A DNA stretch of 64,000 nt, taken from NCBI GenBank assembly GCA_007922195.1, contig ML682008.1, positions 2,840,552 through 2,904,551 of the forward strand, written 5' to 3'. Within the stretch, counting starts at the first letter, position 1. Every line of letters begins with the position of its first letter. The notes beneath the pieces are model-generated. The model saw only the letters and a program-made list of their open reading frames with translations. It did no database searches and was not told where the DNA came from. This DNA is from Podocnemis expansa. Its lineage: Eukaryota > Chordata > Testudines > Podocnemididae. This document shows, piece after piece, positions 1-12,870 of this stretch. The position numbers and the translations under genes were made by a program.

Positions 1-499
1 CACCCTCTGGGTCAGTAATGAGACACCCCTGTGGGTAGGATCTAAAAGTGACTAGGTTTGCTGATGAGAGTGTGGTAAATTAGGAATTCTGTAACATTTT
101 TAGTGGCTCCTCAACTTCCCCCTACACTTTGTATTGCTACTTGGGGGGGGAAGAAGAGGATTAAGTTTGCTCTCAGGGCAGGCTAAGAGACCTCTGTGTG
201 TGTTTATATTACTTCCCTGTCTGAGTAGGATGAATAGAGTTATTAAGAAACTGGCTGAAAATGATCCAGATCAACAAGAGGCCTAGAGAGACAGTGCAAG
301 CTTCAGTGATTCATGTATCAACACTCTCAGTAGGGAAGTCGAAAACAGATCCCAGCTTGAGAAGGAAGTACTGGAAGGTTTTAGATGAGGGATAAATGGT
401 GGCTTCTAAAGGAAACTGGGAGTTTTCTCACCTAGGAACTGACTAAGGAGATGACACAGAAGCCTTGCCTACAGTAGAAAAATAAGTGAAATATGTCAA

Positions 500-1090
500 C
501 TTTCAGGCACTGCTATAATTATAGCAGTGGCTGATACACACACTGCTCTCTTTAGGTCAATGGAGTGTGTCCTCACTAGGTCCTCTGACCTAATGGGCAG
601 TGTAAGGAGTTCAAAGACCCATCTCCTGGGGACCCTGAGGGAGTACAGCAGCCTTCAGGTCCCACTCAGTCCCAGTATGCAGCTTGGAATGAGGTGGCAG
701 CCACCCATGTCCCAGGAAGCCGGGTGGCAACTGCCCACATACCACCCAACATGCAGCCGGGAAACAAGGCAGCTGTTGTCCACGTGCCAGGAAGCCAAGA
801 GGCAGTCGCCCACATCCTTCCTGTTCTCAGCTTCAAGCCAGGAGGTGGGCCGCAGCCGCCGCTTTCCAGCTTGCAGCTGGGAGGCAGGATGCATCTGAAT
901 CTGTGCCGGCTTATCCTGCACATAGCTGGGAACTGGGTGGTGGTCACCCACATCTTGGGAAGCTGGGCAGGAGCTGCCACCCTACAGCTGAGTGCTGGCA
1001 AGAGTCAGGCTATAGCCATCTGCTTGATAAATAAACCCAACTGTTGTGAAAACATTGTCTTATTGGCATTACAAGTGCCTGGCATGGTGA
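500..1090 (+). repeat. GC-rich repeat-like block, possibly LTR-derived
   Basis: A block much richer in GC than its surroundings, built of loosely repeated units around CCAGGAAGCC, GGCAACTGCCCACAT and similar words. It ends with AATAAA at about 1030 followed by a T-rich, GT-containing tail, as in the R/U5 part of an LTR. Several overlapping frames are open across it, but none resembles a known protein. The LTR reading is tentative; a tandem-like satellite fragment is also possible. Confidence 0.3.
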
Positions 1091-1539
1091 GTTAATTTCT
1101 GAAGCGTTGACAAGGAGTCTGTCTCAGTCGGACCCATTGAACAGTGCTCATGGTGTGAACCTGGCATGCTGAAACCCCAGAGGTTCAGTCACAGGAGGCA
1201 GGGGCCCTGGAGGAAGAGTGGGATCCCTTGGGATCCAACATGTTGAATGGCTTCCTCCAAGAGGCTGTTCCAAAAGTGGAAGAATAGCACTAATTCTGTG
1301 GGTCCATGGCAGGGAGTAGAATGAATTCTCCACCATGCAGTATATGAATAACTTGTGGAGTAGAAAAAATATTCTTTAATAGTAGTTGTAGGATAGTGTA
1401 TAGCAACCAACATTGGGGGCCATGATGCTAAATGCTGTACAAACTTATAGGGCATGTCTACAATGGAGGCTGTTAAAGCCCCCTAAAATCATGGTAGTCT
1501 TCCCATTGACTTCAGTGTGCTTTGGATCAAACCATAAGA

Positions 1540-1623
1540 CAAAAAGCTCATGGAGGAAGGGACTGTATCTTTGTGTGTGTGGCTGGTACCTCGCACAGGT
1601 GGACACTGCTGGAATACAAGTAT
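1540..1623. repeat. SINE/CR1-tail-like fragment
   Basis: The words AAGCTCATGGAGGAAGGGACTG and, further on, a GGTACCTCGCACA-like block resemble the common amniote repeat tail with 'gctccttggggcagggactgt', in the opposite orientation to the copies at 10130 and 48975. Confidence 0.4.
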
Positions 1624-1631
1624 TAGACAGG

Positions 1632-1850
1632 TTCCAAAGGGGCAGCCAGGTTAATCTAGTAAAGCAAAAAAAAAGAAAGGAGTCTTGTGGCACTTAAAAA
1701 CTAACAGATTTATTTATCCCATGAGCTTTCGTGGGAGAAAATCCCTTTGTCAGATGCTTTGAAAAGGGGGAACTTACAGAATGGGATGAAAATAAATGCA
1801 AGGGAGTGTAAGAGATGGGATCAGGTCATAAACAATAATACTTGGAAAGT
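1632..1850 (+). repeat. Foldback-family element, left half plus internal region
   Basis: It begins CCAAAGGGGCAGCC, then GGAGTCTTGTGGCACTTAAA, ACTAACAGATTTATTTA, CATGAGCTTTCGTGGGAGAA and a GTCAGATGC motif. It continues into AACTTACAGAATGGGATG and GGGATCAGGTCATA, an internal segment that is shared, reverse-complemented, with the copy at 42828-43056. Seven copies of this family lie in the window. The mobilising superfamily is not clear from the sequence. Confidence 0.75.
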
Positions 1851-3549
1851 CACTATGTATTTGGAGCCAAAAATTCATTGACATTAGAATGTTGGCCATT
1901 TCTTGATAAAATTTTATTGGTCTGCTTGAAACTTTTCCATAGTGTAGCTTCTCTGTAGCTACTTGTTGTTGGTGTATCTATCACTTAGCTAAAGCTCCAT
2001 GGCCTTTTGCAATTCCAACTCTTTTTTCTTTGTTTGCTGGTATTTCCCTTTGTTCATGCCAGGAATTCAGTTTTGGATGGTCCTTATTCATTTTGCCACA
2101 GGCACTAATTAATAAGCTCCTCCTCTGAATGCCATTATTGTCTGATTAGATTTACGCAGCTGTTCAGGGTAATTACTGTCTTTAAAGATTTATGTAGTAC
2201 ATTTTGTGACATCTTCGAAGTTTACTGGTTTCAAAAAAAAAAAAAAGTAAATTGCATTCCCACCCCCACGCCCCCACCCCACCGCATTCAGTGTTACTTA
2301 TGACCCAAATGAGAGCTTCAGTCAGTAAGGTGCAGGTGTTTTTTTTTTTTTTCTTCTCCCCTGTACTGCCATCTGTTTTCCTGCGTAGTGGATTCCAAAG
2401 CACATATCTGTAGATTTTGATTTAGCTGCATTAATACCACCACAGTGTTTCCTTTAAATGATCACAGGAAACATGCCATTCAGTTTTATTTTTAATCCAT
2501 AATCTTCTAGATAAATAGTAGTATGACAGTTTTCACTTGCAAAAGAATTTAACACTCAGATAACTTGAATATAACCACATTGTTTAGAGAATGTATTTAT
2601 TTTTATTTTGTTCTGCTGCAGATCTGGGGAAAAAACCTCTTTATTTTTAATCAGAAAGAGACATTAATTTAGTAGACAGGAAACAAGGGTTTGAAATACG
2701 TCTATATTTACATTTTGATATTGACATGAACGAGGAGGATTGGTTGCAGTTTCTAACATGAACCCCATACAAAGAACAATAGTTCTTAATTATCAGTCAT
2801 TTATGGAAAATATTTCAAGTCCCGCTACATCTTCCTTTAAAGTCACTGAGATTTTTCTATTCACTTTAATGAATGCTGAATCAGACCTTTAGTTTGTTGA
2901 GCTATGATTTACACAGCAGAACTATTCGGATAAAAGCTATAGGATTGAACCCTTAATCTCTTATACAAATTTGATATTTTGTCTTTTGAAGAGCATGCCT
3001 TCTTGATTTCACAAGAACATCTATATTTCCTGGTACGCTTGTATTAAATTCAAAGTTGCCTCAACTATAGGAATAGGCACTAAAGATACATAGAGTTTGG
3101 GCTTTCCATTTCACAGAAAATTTTGATATTTTGGAATTTGGTTTGGTTGTGTATCATGACAAAAAGCTAAAATGTCTCATGGAAGATTTTTTTTTAAATC
3201 AGTTTACTATTGAAACATTATCTTAGATAATGTTAAAATATTTGTTATAGATTGGGTAAAATCAGTTTGGTAGCATAAAGCCATATAATTATAGTGTAAT
3301 ATACATTAAATTTATATCTTAAAAGTCCAAATGAAATTAATCGAAACAAGAGTCAAAATGAGCATATCAACAGTCTAAGAGAAAGTTGAAAGAATTAGCT
3401 TTGACTTTGTCCTGTTTTAATTTTATTGCAATTAGCATGTTCCAGCCAAACATCTTGATTTTAGTGAAACTGTGTTTTAATAGCAGAAATTCATTATGAC
3501 AGTTTTTTGACTCTCTCTAATACTTACCATATCTGAAATGCACTGTACC

Positions 3550-3780
3550 AAGTTGAAGGAAGTCAAATTCAGACTGGCAATAAGGCATATTGTTTTTTTA
3601 ATGTTGAAGGTAATTAATCTTTGGAGCAGCTTACCAAAGGTTGTGGAGGATTCTCCATCACTAGTGATTTTTAAATCAAGAAAGGATGTTTGTTTCTAAA
3701 ATATATGCCCTTTTGGGGGGAACCTCTATGGCCAGTGTAATACAAATGATCAGTGGTCCTTTCTGGCCTTAACAACATAC
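3550..3780 (+). mobile_element. CR1 LINE 3' fragment
   Basis: The text AAATTCAGACTGGCAATAAG, GGTAATTAATCTTTGGAGCA, GGTTGTGGAGGATTCTCCAT and TGGTCCTTTCTGGCC follows the order of the end of CR1 ORF2 and its 3' UTR as known from reptiles and birds. It is 5'-truncated, as most CR1 copies are, and full of stops. Confidence 0.75.
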
Positions 3781-4245
3781 TTTTTAAAAAGCTTAATGAA
3801 TTGGCTTCCATTTTCACTAATTGGTTTATGTGTACTGTCTGTTCTTAGTCTTAGTATAACAGACTGACGACTAAAGGTAGTCTGTGTGCCTTCCAACTGG
3901 AAGTGTATCTGAAGTTGCCTCTAACTCTCAGATACACATAAGTAGCAGAGTTTACAGGCACCTCTTTATACTACAGAAGAAGGCATTTCAGGCGGAAGTA
4001 TTGGTATCTGTTACAACATGTGAGATTACAGAACAGTAGGTGCTAATTAAATCTTTATGTAGAGAAAGAAATATGTAGCTTTAAGTGTCTTCATCTGCAG
4101 TGTAACAAAGTTTATTGTAAACACTACTAAGCCTCTGTGCTCAGGAGCTATAGACAGTGGTGCTTAGAGATAAGATTTCAGATACCTTTGGGCTGCTTAT
4201 GTGGTGCAACTGGTCTGGCCAGAACTTTAGAATGAAAATCTAGAG

Positions 4246-4408
4246 GAGTGATTTTCAAACTATGGGTTGGGACCAAGCACTGAGTCACAGACCCTCAAGT
4301 ACTGGGTCACTACAAGACTGGAATGTATTGCTCAAAAATGTAAATATTGCATTGCACATAAATGTTTTTTTTCAAGTGGGTCCCACGAAAAAAGTTTGAA
4401 AACCACTT
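4246..4408. mobile_element. hAT-type MITE (163 bp)
   Basis: The ends are inverted repeats: GAGTGATTTTCAAACT at the left, and AGTTTGAAAACCACTT at the right (reverse complement AAGTGGTTTTCAAACT). It is flanked by ATCTAGAG at 4238-4245 and at 4409-4416, an 8-base duplication as hAT transposases make. No transposase is encoded. The second flank is shared with the next element. Confidence 0.85.
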
Positions 4409-4416
4409 ATCTAGAG

Positions 4417-4804
4417 CAGTGGTTCCCAACCTTTCTCAGGCTGGGGACCCCTTTTTAACAAAAAAAAAAAACTTTGCGGCCCCACTGACTGATTATGTAA
4501 TCTGGCCTGTGCCACTCTGGCGGTGCTGCTGGGACAGCTGGCGAGTGGACCGCTGCCACCATGGCCTGCACCACTGGAGAACTCAGCCATAGTTGCTACG
4601 GGCCCCTGCTCTTGCCCCTCCGGTGGAGCCGCCGCAGCCTCATCCCCCTGCTGGGACCCAGCTATCGGCAGGTGGAGGCAGCCCTGGCAGGGTGCACTAG
4701 AGCTGCAGCCGGATTCCAGCCCTGGTAGGGAGAGGCTCTGTGGACCCCATGCAACATTTTTGTGGTCCCCTAGGTGTCCCTGGACCCTAGGTTGGGAACC
4801 ACTG
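4417..4804. mobile_element. hAT-type MITE (388 bp)
   Basis: Termini CAGTGGTTCCCAACCT and AGGTTGGGAACCACTG are perfect inverted repeats. The flanks at 4409-4416 and 4805-4812 are both ATCTAGAG, a perfect 8-base duplication containing the TCTAGA palindrome that hAT elements often favour. The interior is GC-rich with no transposase frame. A diverged relative lies at 43565-43852. Confidence 0.92.
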
Positions 4805-7602
4805 ATCTAGAGTGTTCTGCCTGTCTCACCTCCTCTCTACACATGTCCTTAAATTCATCCTGTCCCTCCATCTCCTTCCATTGTCTCATCTCATGGCAGT
4901 ACTTGTTCTTCAGCATCCCAGTCTAACTGAATATCCCCCTTATTTATTCAGTCTTATTCCAGCAGGCCATATTTCTGTAGGAATGTTGAACCATATCCTC
5001 AGTTAATATGAATCAGTGTAGCTGTGCTGGTTTACACAAGCTCAGGGTTCTGACTGATTTATCTCCCCATTTCAAGTTACTTCTTGTTATTCTCCTACCT
5101 TCATACTCACCTGGATTTCACCCCTGTATTGTGGATTTCCCTTTCTTAATTTTCTTTCTTTTGTCAATACTCCTTTCCCTTCTCTTTCAACTTCTTTCCA
5201 GTTATTGCTCATCTAACCTCTGAAGGCTTTGTTAATTTAGAGATCTGCTACCCACTGAGATAGCATTTGAGAAACTGACAATGATTAAGTGTGATCAGAT
5301 GTCAAATCAAACCACCCACAAAAGACCAATGGAATAAAATAGACCCCCTTCCTTGTGTCAATGCAGCTTGAAGCAGATGTTTAGCCAAAATGTGCTATGA
5401 ACAGTTCTCCATAAACTTCTAAAGATGCTATGATGGATTAGGGATCCTATGCTAAAAGTTCCTTATCTTCAGTCCTTGCTCAGGGGAATATATGGACTGT
5501 CAGCAAAAGTGCCTCAGATCTTCTCAGATGTCATAGGGATTGAACAGGAAAAGAGATGTTTTTAAGACAATGCATTCCCACAGTAGGCACAGATTTGTTT
5601 GTGAGAATCAGTGCAGTTCATTAAAATTTGAAGTATATATAGTTCACCAGGAACTATATGCAAATTCACTCATATCAAGTGGATAAGGATGTTGTGTCGT
5701 ATCTGAAATTTTCAAGCAGATTTCCAGGGTTGAAGAAGTGAGAAGAGTTGTGGTGAAGTCTGCATCATGGAGAAAAGAGTACATTTACCCAGCTAAGCAC
5801 AGCTAGCAAAAGCAGCAGTTGCTACTGTTGCTTCCTGAGAATCCAAGAGCAGAGAAGCTTCTAAACAACATAGGACTCCTTGTTTGTGACACATAGTCTG
5901 TAACTATTCCTGGGCTTAGGCTGGGCTCATTCCACCAGTAGATAGAGCAGTTACAACACGAGTCTAAAACTCGCGACCTATGAGCTTCATGCCACCCCCT
6001 AAAGTTATTTCCTGTGGCCCACAACCACACTATCGTTATCGATATTTGCAATATCATTGTATGAAAAGGTTTCAGTGGTGCATCCCTCAGGCTAATGTAC
6101 TAGTCCTCATGCAGTCCTCATGGTGATTTGAGTTTCAGACCCCTGAGTTACAGCCTTTCTCTATTCCTGCCTCAGCCCCCGTTCAACTGACATCCCATTT
6201 CTTTTCCAGCTCAGTGTCTCTCAGAACAGACATTAGAAAAGCAAAGAAACTGTATCATTCAGATATGATGGAAAAGAGGTATAGAGTTGAGTGCAACTAT
6301 ATAATGACATTTTCAAAAACACCGCCACCCCCCATGTCCCTGACTGCCTGTTTCACCTAGAGATACCTGGAGGCATAAGAGTTGCTGCTGGAAGATGTTA
6401 TTAGTGAAACAGTGGATGGTCTTTTCTATTTCTAATTTCCATATCAGAAGTGTTCACTCTTTGGTTTATAGAGCACTTGATGTTACTACAAGGGAAACTG
6501 GCAAGTCACAAGATGCTGACTTTCCTCCTTGTTTCTGTAGGTGAAATAAAATACTACTGGCAATTCATCGCATAGATTCAATGGCTTGTTGAGGCCCTGG
6601 TCAAAATACTTAAGCATATACATAACTACAGGAACACAGTGGGACTACTAATGTGCTTAATGTTAATTTGATGCTTAAGAGCTTCTTGAGCTACATGTAT
6701 GTAATTTCCAGACTATAGTAGCAGCAGAATGTCTAGGTTTTACTTGTCAGACAGTCCCTTTTTTTTGCAATGTGCTCCCAACAGCTGTTGCTTCCCCAAC
6801 ACCACCCCAAATCCCACACAGGCCTTTAGAAGCTACTCAGAGTCATTTGAAAATGTGCAGCATCCATTAGGGAGATAATAGGAGTATGCTGGTTTAAAAG
6901 ATGTCATTTAGGTGAACAGAACTGCCAGATGCATGAGAAGCTCAGAACTATTTACTGTTTATGTGTGGTTGGTTGGTTGGTTGTGCCAGAATGTTCAGCC
7001 GCTGCATCTCTGAACAGAAAATACATGTAGGAGCATACTTTGCTTGTCACTTCAGGCTGCTAGTTTTGACACCTGTGTAATAAATCTGTTAGCTAGAAGC
7101 AAACCTGAGGGCTGTGGAGGACTTTAGAACATTAAGCAGGGAAGTGACAGTTCTTGTAAAAAATTTGATTCAAAAGGCAATATATTGCCAAAAAAATGTT
7201 TAAAAGAAATAAATACACACAAAAGAAGAGAGGACAACAGTTAGTCAACTAAAATGTGTTACCAGAGAAAAGCTACACCTCTTAAAATGAATTTTAACAT
7301 TTAAGACCCATGCTTCTGGATGTCTGAGGTAGGTGTCATCCAGTCACTACGTGGTTACAGTCGATGCCTTAAAAATTTAAAACTTCATTCCGAAATCAAC
7401 TTTTTTTCTAATTTTTAGACAGCTGATGAGTACATTGCATTAAGCAATTAATAGTTCATGAACAGTTTTGGTCATGTGTCCCATTTGTTTTACACTCAAT
7501 ACTTCAGAAGTCTCCAAACCTTTGAGCATCATCTATTAGTGCCATAACTGTAGCTCATGAGGATTGCTCTCAAATCACTTTAGAGGGATACTTCATCAAG
7601 AA

Positions 7603-7797
7603 AACAAATAAGGAGTCTTGTGGCACTTAAAGACTAACACATTTATTTATTGCATGAGCTTTTGTGGGAGAAAATCGCACTGAGTGGGATTTTCTCCCAC
7701 AAAAGCTCATGCAATTTATAAATTTGTTAGTCTTTAAGTGCCACAGGACTCCTTGTTTCTTTTACTGATCTAGACTAACGTGGCTGCCCCTTTGGAT
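7603..7797. repeat. Foldback-family element, hairpin copy
   Basis: Two arms of about 80 bases, AGTCTTGTGGCACTTAAAGA in the left and TCTTTAAGTGCCACAGGACT in the right, fold back around GCACTGAGTGG. The right end is complete (GGCTGCCCCTTTGG); the left end lacks the matching CCAAAGGGGCAGCC. A 12-base direct repeat CTTCATCAAGAA flanks it at 7591-7602 and 7798-7809. Confidence 0.85.
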
Positions 7798-8661
7798 CTT
7801 CATCAAGAATGTACGTTTTAATAATTCAACTTAATTGTGCCCTCCCACAAACACCCTTAAGAATTGTCTACACATGACAAACAGCACAGTACACGTCTGT
7901 GGAACCAGTGGTAGGGACATTAATTTACCTCTGAGATATGAGCCCCAAATGATATGTACCATTATTCTGTTTGTAAAAAAACTCCTGAGAATCACTGATT
8001 GCAGACTAGCTCTCTTTTGAAAACAAGAGACCAAGTGGCTGTGAGGTGTGGTTTTGGGCATTTCAGCTGTGGAGTTGTTCAAAGAAACACTGCAACCAGA
8101 TGTTTGTATGATGAGGGAAATGTATTATTTTACTTTCTTGGTACTGAAAAATAGCTGGTTTGATCAAATAAACTATAAAAATAAAAGAAGAAAAGCCGGT
8201 TCAAAGTTTTAGTTTTGTTCAAATTTTTTTAAAAAAAAATCGTTTTAGCTTATTTTTTTTCAAACCAGGCCTTTTTCCCCCCCCCCCTTCCAGGATAGAG
8301 AGTAGAAAAATGCAGACACAACTAGGATGATACCAAATCATTCAAATTTCAGTGCCAAATTTAAATGTCCCAAGGCTATGATGAACCACAGAATTAGATC
8401 ATAATATCTACTATGGAACCTTAAATGTAAACAGGTCTTCCTGCACGTTATCAGCATCACCTATTATCATCTTCATGATATATGTTTGTGTTAAACATTT
8501 CCCATTAATCTATTTTCTAATTTATATATAGAAATGTGGATTAGGACTATGACCTGATAAACATTGCTCAGAATGAAACCAACAGATAATTTATGTACTT
8601 ATAAAAAATTGCCATATTTTATTCTAATGATAATTATACAAAACTTTTTCTTTTTAATTAG

Positions 8662-9170
<509 letters not shown>

Positions 9171-9240
9171 AAGATATATTCTTACTTTCCACAAGAGATG
9201 AGAGAAACCCTCTAGTCTATGGAGTCTTCACTACTGCAAG
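9171..9240 (+). CDS. SEMA3D: SEMA3D exon b (sema domain)
   Basis: This 70-base exon lies only 394 bases after the previous one. The acceptor is CCCATTACAG and the donor is GTAGGT at 9241. Joined to the previous exon it reads QDIFLLSTRDERNPLVYGVFTTA and then a serine codon split AG|T. The DERNP/VYGVFTT block is typical of SEMA3 propellers. An open stretch continues upstream of the acceptor in the same frame, but those residues have no semaphorin similarity and are intronic. Confidence 0.95.
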
Positions 9241-10129
9241 GTAGGTGTCACATTTGTCCCTGTAATCCAATCCCGAAGGCCTCATAGGACTGACCTAATT
9301 ACCTAGGCCAATGTTTTCAAAAACGAGTGCCTAAAGTTATGCCCAATAGTCCTTATGTAGGCATTCTAATAAGTGCCACATTTTCAAATGAGTCGATTGA
9401 TAAACAGGGTGAATTTTTCACAAAATCTTCAAGAGGTTGAATTTCAAAATTCAAAAAAGTTGATGAGCTTTACAGAATATCCAACATCTCCTGTCAAAGT
9501 ACATTCATTCTCATCTGCTGCCAGACTCTGATTATCTTGTGAGATCAAACAATATCACATCTCAAGGTGATATAGTGCTAGGTCACTTTTAGCAATAAAA
9601 CACTTTTTTGGTGCCACATCATTATTATAGGCGGGTATGGCAATAAACTAACACTCCCGTAGCTCCTGGGAGGGAAGTGGGTTTGGAAGATAAATTAATG
9701 TTTGTGAAGCACTCAACTATTGAAGTGATGAACACCATAGAAAGTCCCAGGAGGAAACGAATAGTTCTTCTTTCAGGGCACGGTTTGAATGGTATACGAT
9801 AAATGAGGCCACACTTTGAACAATGAGGTTACAACAATATTGAACAGCTGTTGATTATGTAAGCACCCTCCATCTGCTGTACTGAATGAGGCAGAGGTCT
9901 TGCAGATAACATAGTGTATGATCATGTAATTCAAGAAAGTATTATAATGCATACTCGCAAGAAGACATTTCCTATCTTTTGCATGTTTGACTTCCAATTA
10001 TAATAATGGGTAATACAGTTTGTGTGTCGTGTAATCTACCTCCTGCAGATTCTAGATACAGTTTTCATACCAGTTTGTAACAGTCTTTATTCTTATTGAT
10101 GTGTATTATAAGTATAATATGGAGGCCCT

Positions 10130-10345
10130 GACTGAGATTGGGCCTCATTGTGCCAGAAGCAAAGAATGGACATTAAGAGAGTCCTTGTCCGGAAGAGTTC
10201 ATAATCAAACTGGATGAACCAAAAGGGAAAGGCTGTGGATGCATGAGAGTTACACAGAGAAGTGAATTGAATTGTCCAAGGTCACGTAGTTGATTATTGG
10301 CAGAACCAGGAGTAGAACTCAGATTTCAGTTCAGTGTTCAAAGGA
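10130..10345 (+). mobile_element. SINE (MIR/CORE-like amniote family)
   Basis: The order GAGATTGGGCCTCATTGTGCC, AGTCCTTGTCC, AATTGTCCAAGGTCACGTAG, then GGCAGAACCAGGAGTAGAAC matches the family also seen at 30600, 36904 and 48975. It is diverged, with no clear target duplication. Confidence 0.6.
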
Positions 10346-10704
10346 TGAAAGGCACTATGCATGTCAGCTATAGCAATAGTGTGAATTAATACAACATTGA
10401 TGGGATCAATGCCATAAGCCACAAATCACTGTGATACTTTAATGCAATTGAGAAAAAAATGAACAGAAATATGACCCAGTGTGATGAGCAGTCATGGTGC
10501 TGCAGGACCAGGAGCCTTGGGTGCTGCTGTGCATAAGCCCATGTGCCAGGTTTGACACGCGTCACAGGGGTTGCTGATATCTGCCCTAAGAGAGTACATA
10601 TCCAGACATGAATGAATGTCCATTTTGTCACACAGTATCAGATTAAAATATTTAACTGCAGGTTGGTTTTGACTAAATAATTCAACTTTTCTAACCAAAA
10701 AAAA

Positions 10705-10746
10705 ATATATATATATATATATATAAAATTATAAATATAAATAAAT
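10705..10746. repeat. TA-rich simple repeat
   Basis: About nine TA units followed by AAATATA-like units, next to an A-tract. Confidence 0.9.
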
Positions 10747-11247
10747 ATAACATTACTACTTTTTTTTAATTATTATTTACCATACTTCTTAAACAAGCCT
10801 GTCTAGGACTCTGATTGATTGTCTGTAGACGGATTAAATAAAACACAGAACATCAAATTTAATCAGGATTTAATGGACTGTCCTTACATTTCTAAAATTC
10901 ACACTCAAAAGTGTTAATTGTAATCAGGATGTAAGAGCACTCTGGATCCCTTCATCCATCAGGATAAAAGATGTGTTTTTCAGGATGGCTAAAAGATTAA
11001 CAAATCTAGATTCCAGCAGACCAAAGCTTTAAACTCTAATTCACAATTTTATGATGTATCCAAGTTTATCAGGCCAAAGCTGTGTTACATACTGTACATC
11101 ATCACCATCACCTTCAGTTATAATATAAGTTATAATCTTCCAGTATGGGGTTTGATCCAAAGCCCCTCCAAATTAGTGGAAATCATTTATCTGTCTTCAA
11201 TGGGCTTGGTGCAGGCCTGTATGGAAGATTTTAAAATGTGTTTATAA

Positions 11248-11448
<201 letters not shown>

Positions 11449-12075
11449 TGACTATTATCCCATATTTTATTTTTCAGAATGAGTAACTTGTATTTTCCTT
11501 TCAGGATATTTTAAATTATCCTCTCAACCTTCTCTCATGTTGACAGCTCAGACTTCTGCCTATCCCTTTTTATATATACCTCTTCTGTTTCTTTGAGATA
11601 ACATTGTACCCAGACTGTCTACTTCCTGATTGTCTCTCACATTCCATGCTCTGGCTGTTTGGCTATATTTTTCTGTGTAGGTGGAGAGCCTCTCAGAGAC
11701 ATCTTCATAAATAGCTGAATACTTCTCTTTTGCTGACTACTAAATGACAATGATACATTTTGTTTAAATCTAGTGTTTCTGTATTTTATATATCTTACAG
11801 TCTTTGATTCTGATAAAATTCTGTTTCTTAGGCGTGACTGTTGATTTTGACTTCTCATTAATATAAATTGTTTCAAAATATCATACAATAATGAGTTGTC
11901 ATCATTTTTAGGGTAGTCTGCTGGAAAAAAAATGACTAATGAGAGAAAAAATAAAGCTTAAATCAGAAAATACACTCCATAGGCTAGACCCTGAAGGAAT
12001 TAAAAGGAAGGGGAATAAAAGCACTTTCTCTTTTTAATTTCAAATTTTCTAAATTAATGAAAATTTCAATTAGTG

Positions 12076-12078
<3 letters not shown>

Positions 12079-12126
<48 letters not shown>
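12079..12126. repeat. (GT)n microsatellite
   Basis: About 24 uninterrupted GT units, long enough to be polymorphic. Confidence 0.98.
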
Positions 12127-12130
<4 letters not shown>

Positions 12131-12514
12131 GAGACATATAAATATGGACTGGACAGAGCATATAAACAGAGGTCCTCAAACATCTTTGTAGAGCTGTCCA
12201 CATCGTACTAGAGATCGTTTTATGAGCCATAGCCCTGTCTATCTATAATCCAGTCCCACATTGCTGTGAGAAGCTGATTATATGCCAGAGTAAAATAAGG
12301 ACATATGTCCTGATCTTGACTCAGCCTCAGGCAAATTCACTGTCCAATCTTTGCTCTTCCTGTGATTCCACCCCTCACTTCTATGTGTTCTGTTCGGCTC
12401 CCCTTCCCCATTTCTCTTTTTTTTTCCTTTCCCTCTTTTCTCAGCAATCCATGCAGGCACCAACAGTAATTAGACGTATGATAAACACTAGCACATTATA
12501 AACTACTTGCCTCC

Positions 12515-12870
12515 CCAGCCCATGAAGGACTAATGCTACGTCCAAAGTCTCCTTCAGGCCTGTGCTTCAGGGCACAGTTTATTAATTCAAACACAAAACT
12601 CACAGAGTAACACAAAATGTCATTCCTCTGGCCACTGCAGGCTTCAGAGACCCTGAAGCCTTTCCCTTTGTTCCTCTATCTCCTATTCAAGGACCAGCCA
12701 CAAAACCTTACTTCCTTTTTCACAGCTTCCCTTCCAGCTGAACTCTCTCAGCCCTTTGTAGGGAATACCCAACCTCCTTCCCAGCTTGTCTGACAAATGA
12801 ACATAATTATCGGACCTCAGGCCCCCTGGCTCATAAGGGGGCAGACCACCCTGCTAGGGGCATGCAAACA
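12515..12870 (-). repeat. Possible LTR-derived fragment
   Basis: On the minus strand the block carries AATTAATAAACTGTGCCC, an AATAAA in an LTR-like setting, in a GC-richer and well-bounded stretch. No coding region or primer site is recognised. An unknown non-LTR repeat is equally possible. Confidence 0.3.

Larger units (their letters stand above)
1..8661 (+). other. SEMA3D: Intron of SEMA3D (3' part)
   Basis: No semaphorin exon is seen here, so this is taken to be the 3' part of the intron before exon a. Repeats named separately are at 500-1090, 1540-1623, 1632-1850, 3550-3780, 4246-4408, 4417-4804 and 7603-7797. The remainder (1-500, 1090-1540, 1850-3550, 4812-7590, 7810-8661) is AT-rich DNA in which I recognise nothing specific. 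Confidence 0.8.

Noticed and set aside
527..1095. Overlapping open frames of up to 133 codons on both strands
   Set aside because: They lie in a GC-rich repeat-like block, are open in several frames at once, and show no domain, splice site or codon pattern of a gene.
5920..6060. Possible tRNA-like segment on the minus strand
   Set aside because: Some box-like words appear, but no cloverleaf could be drawn by eye.
7603..7797. Foldback repeats as a CRISPR array or regulatory stem-loop
   Set aside because: Copies are dispersed over tens of kilobases in both orientations in a vertebrate intron, which fits an interspersed element.
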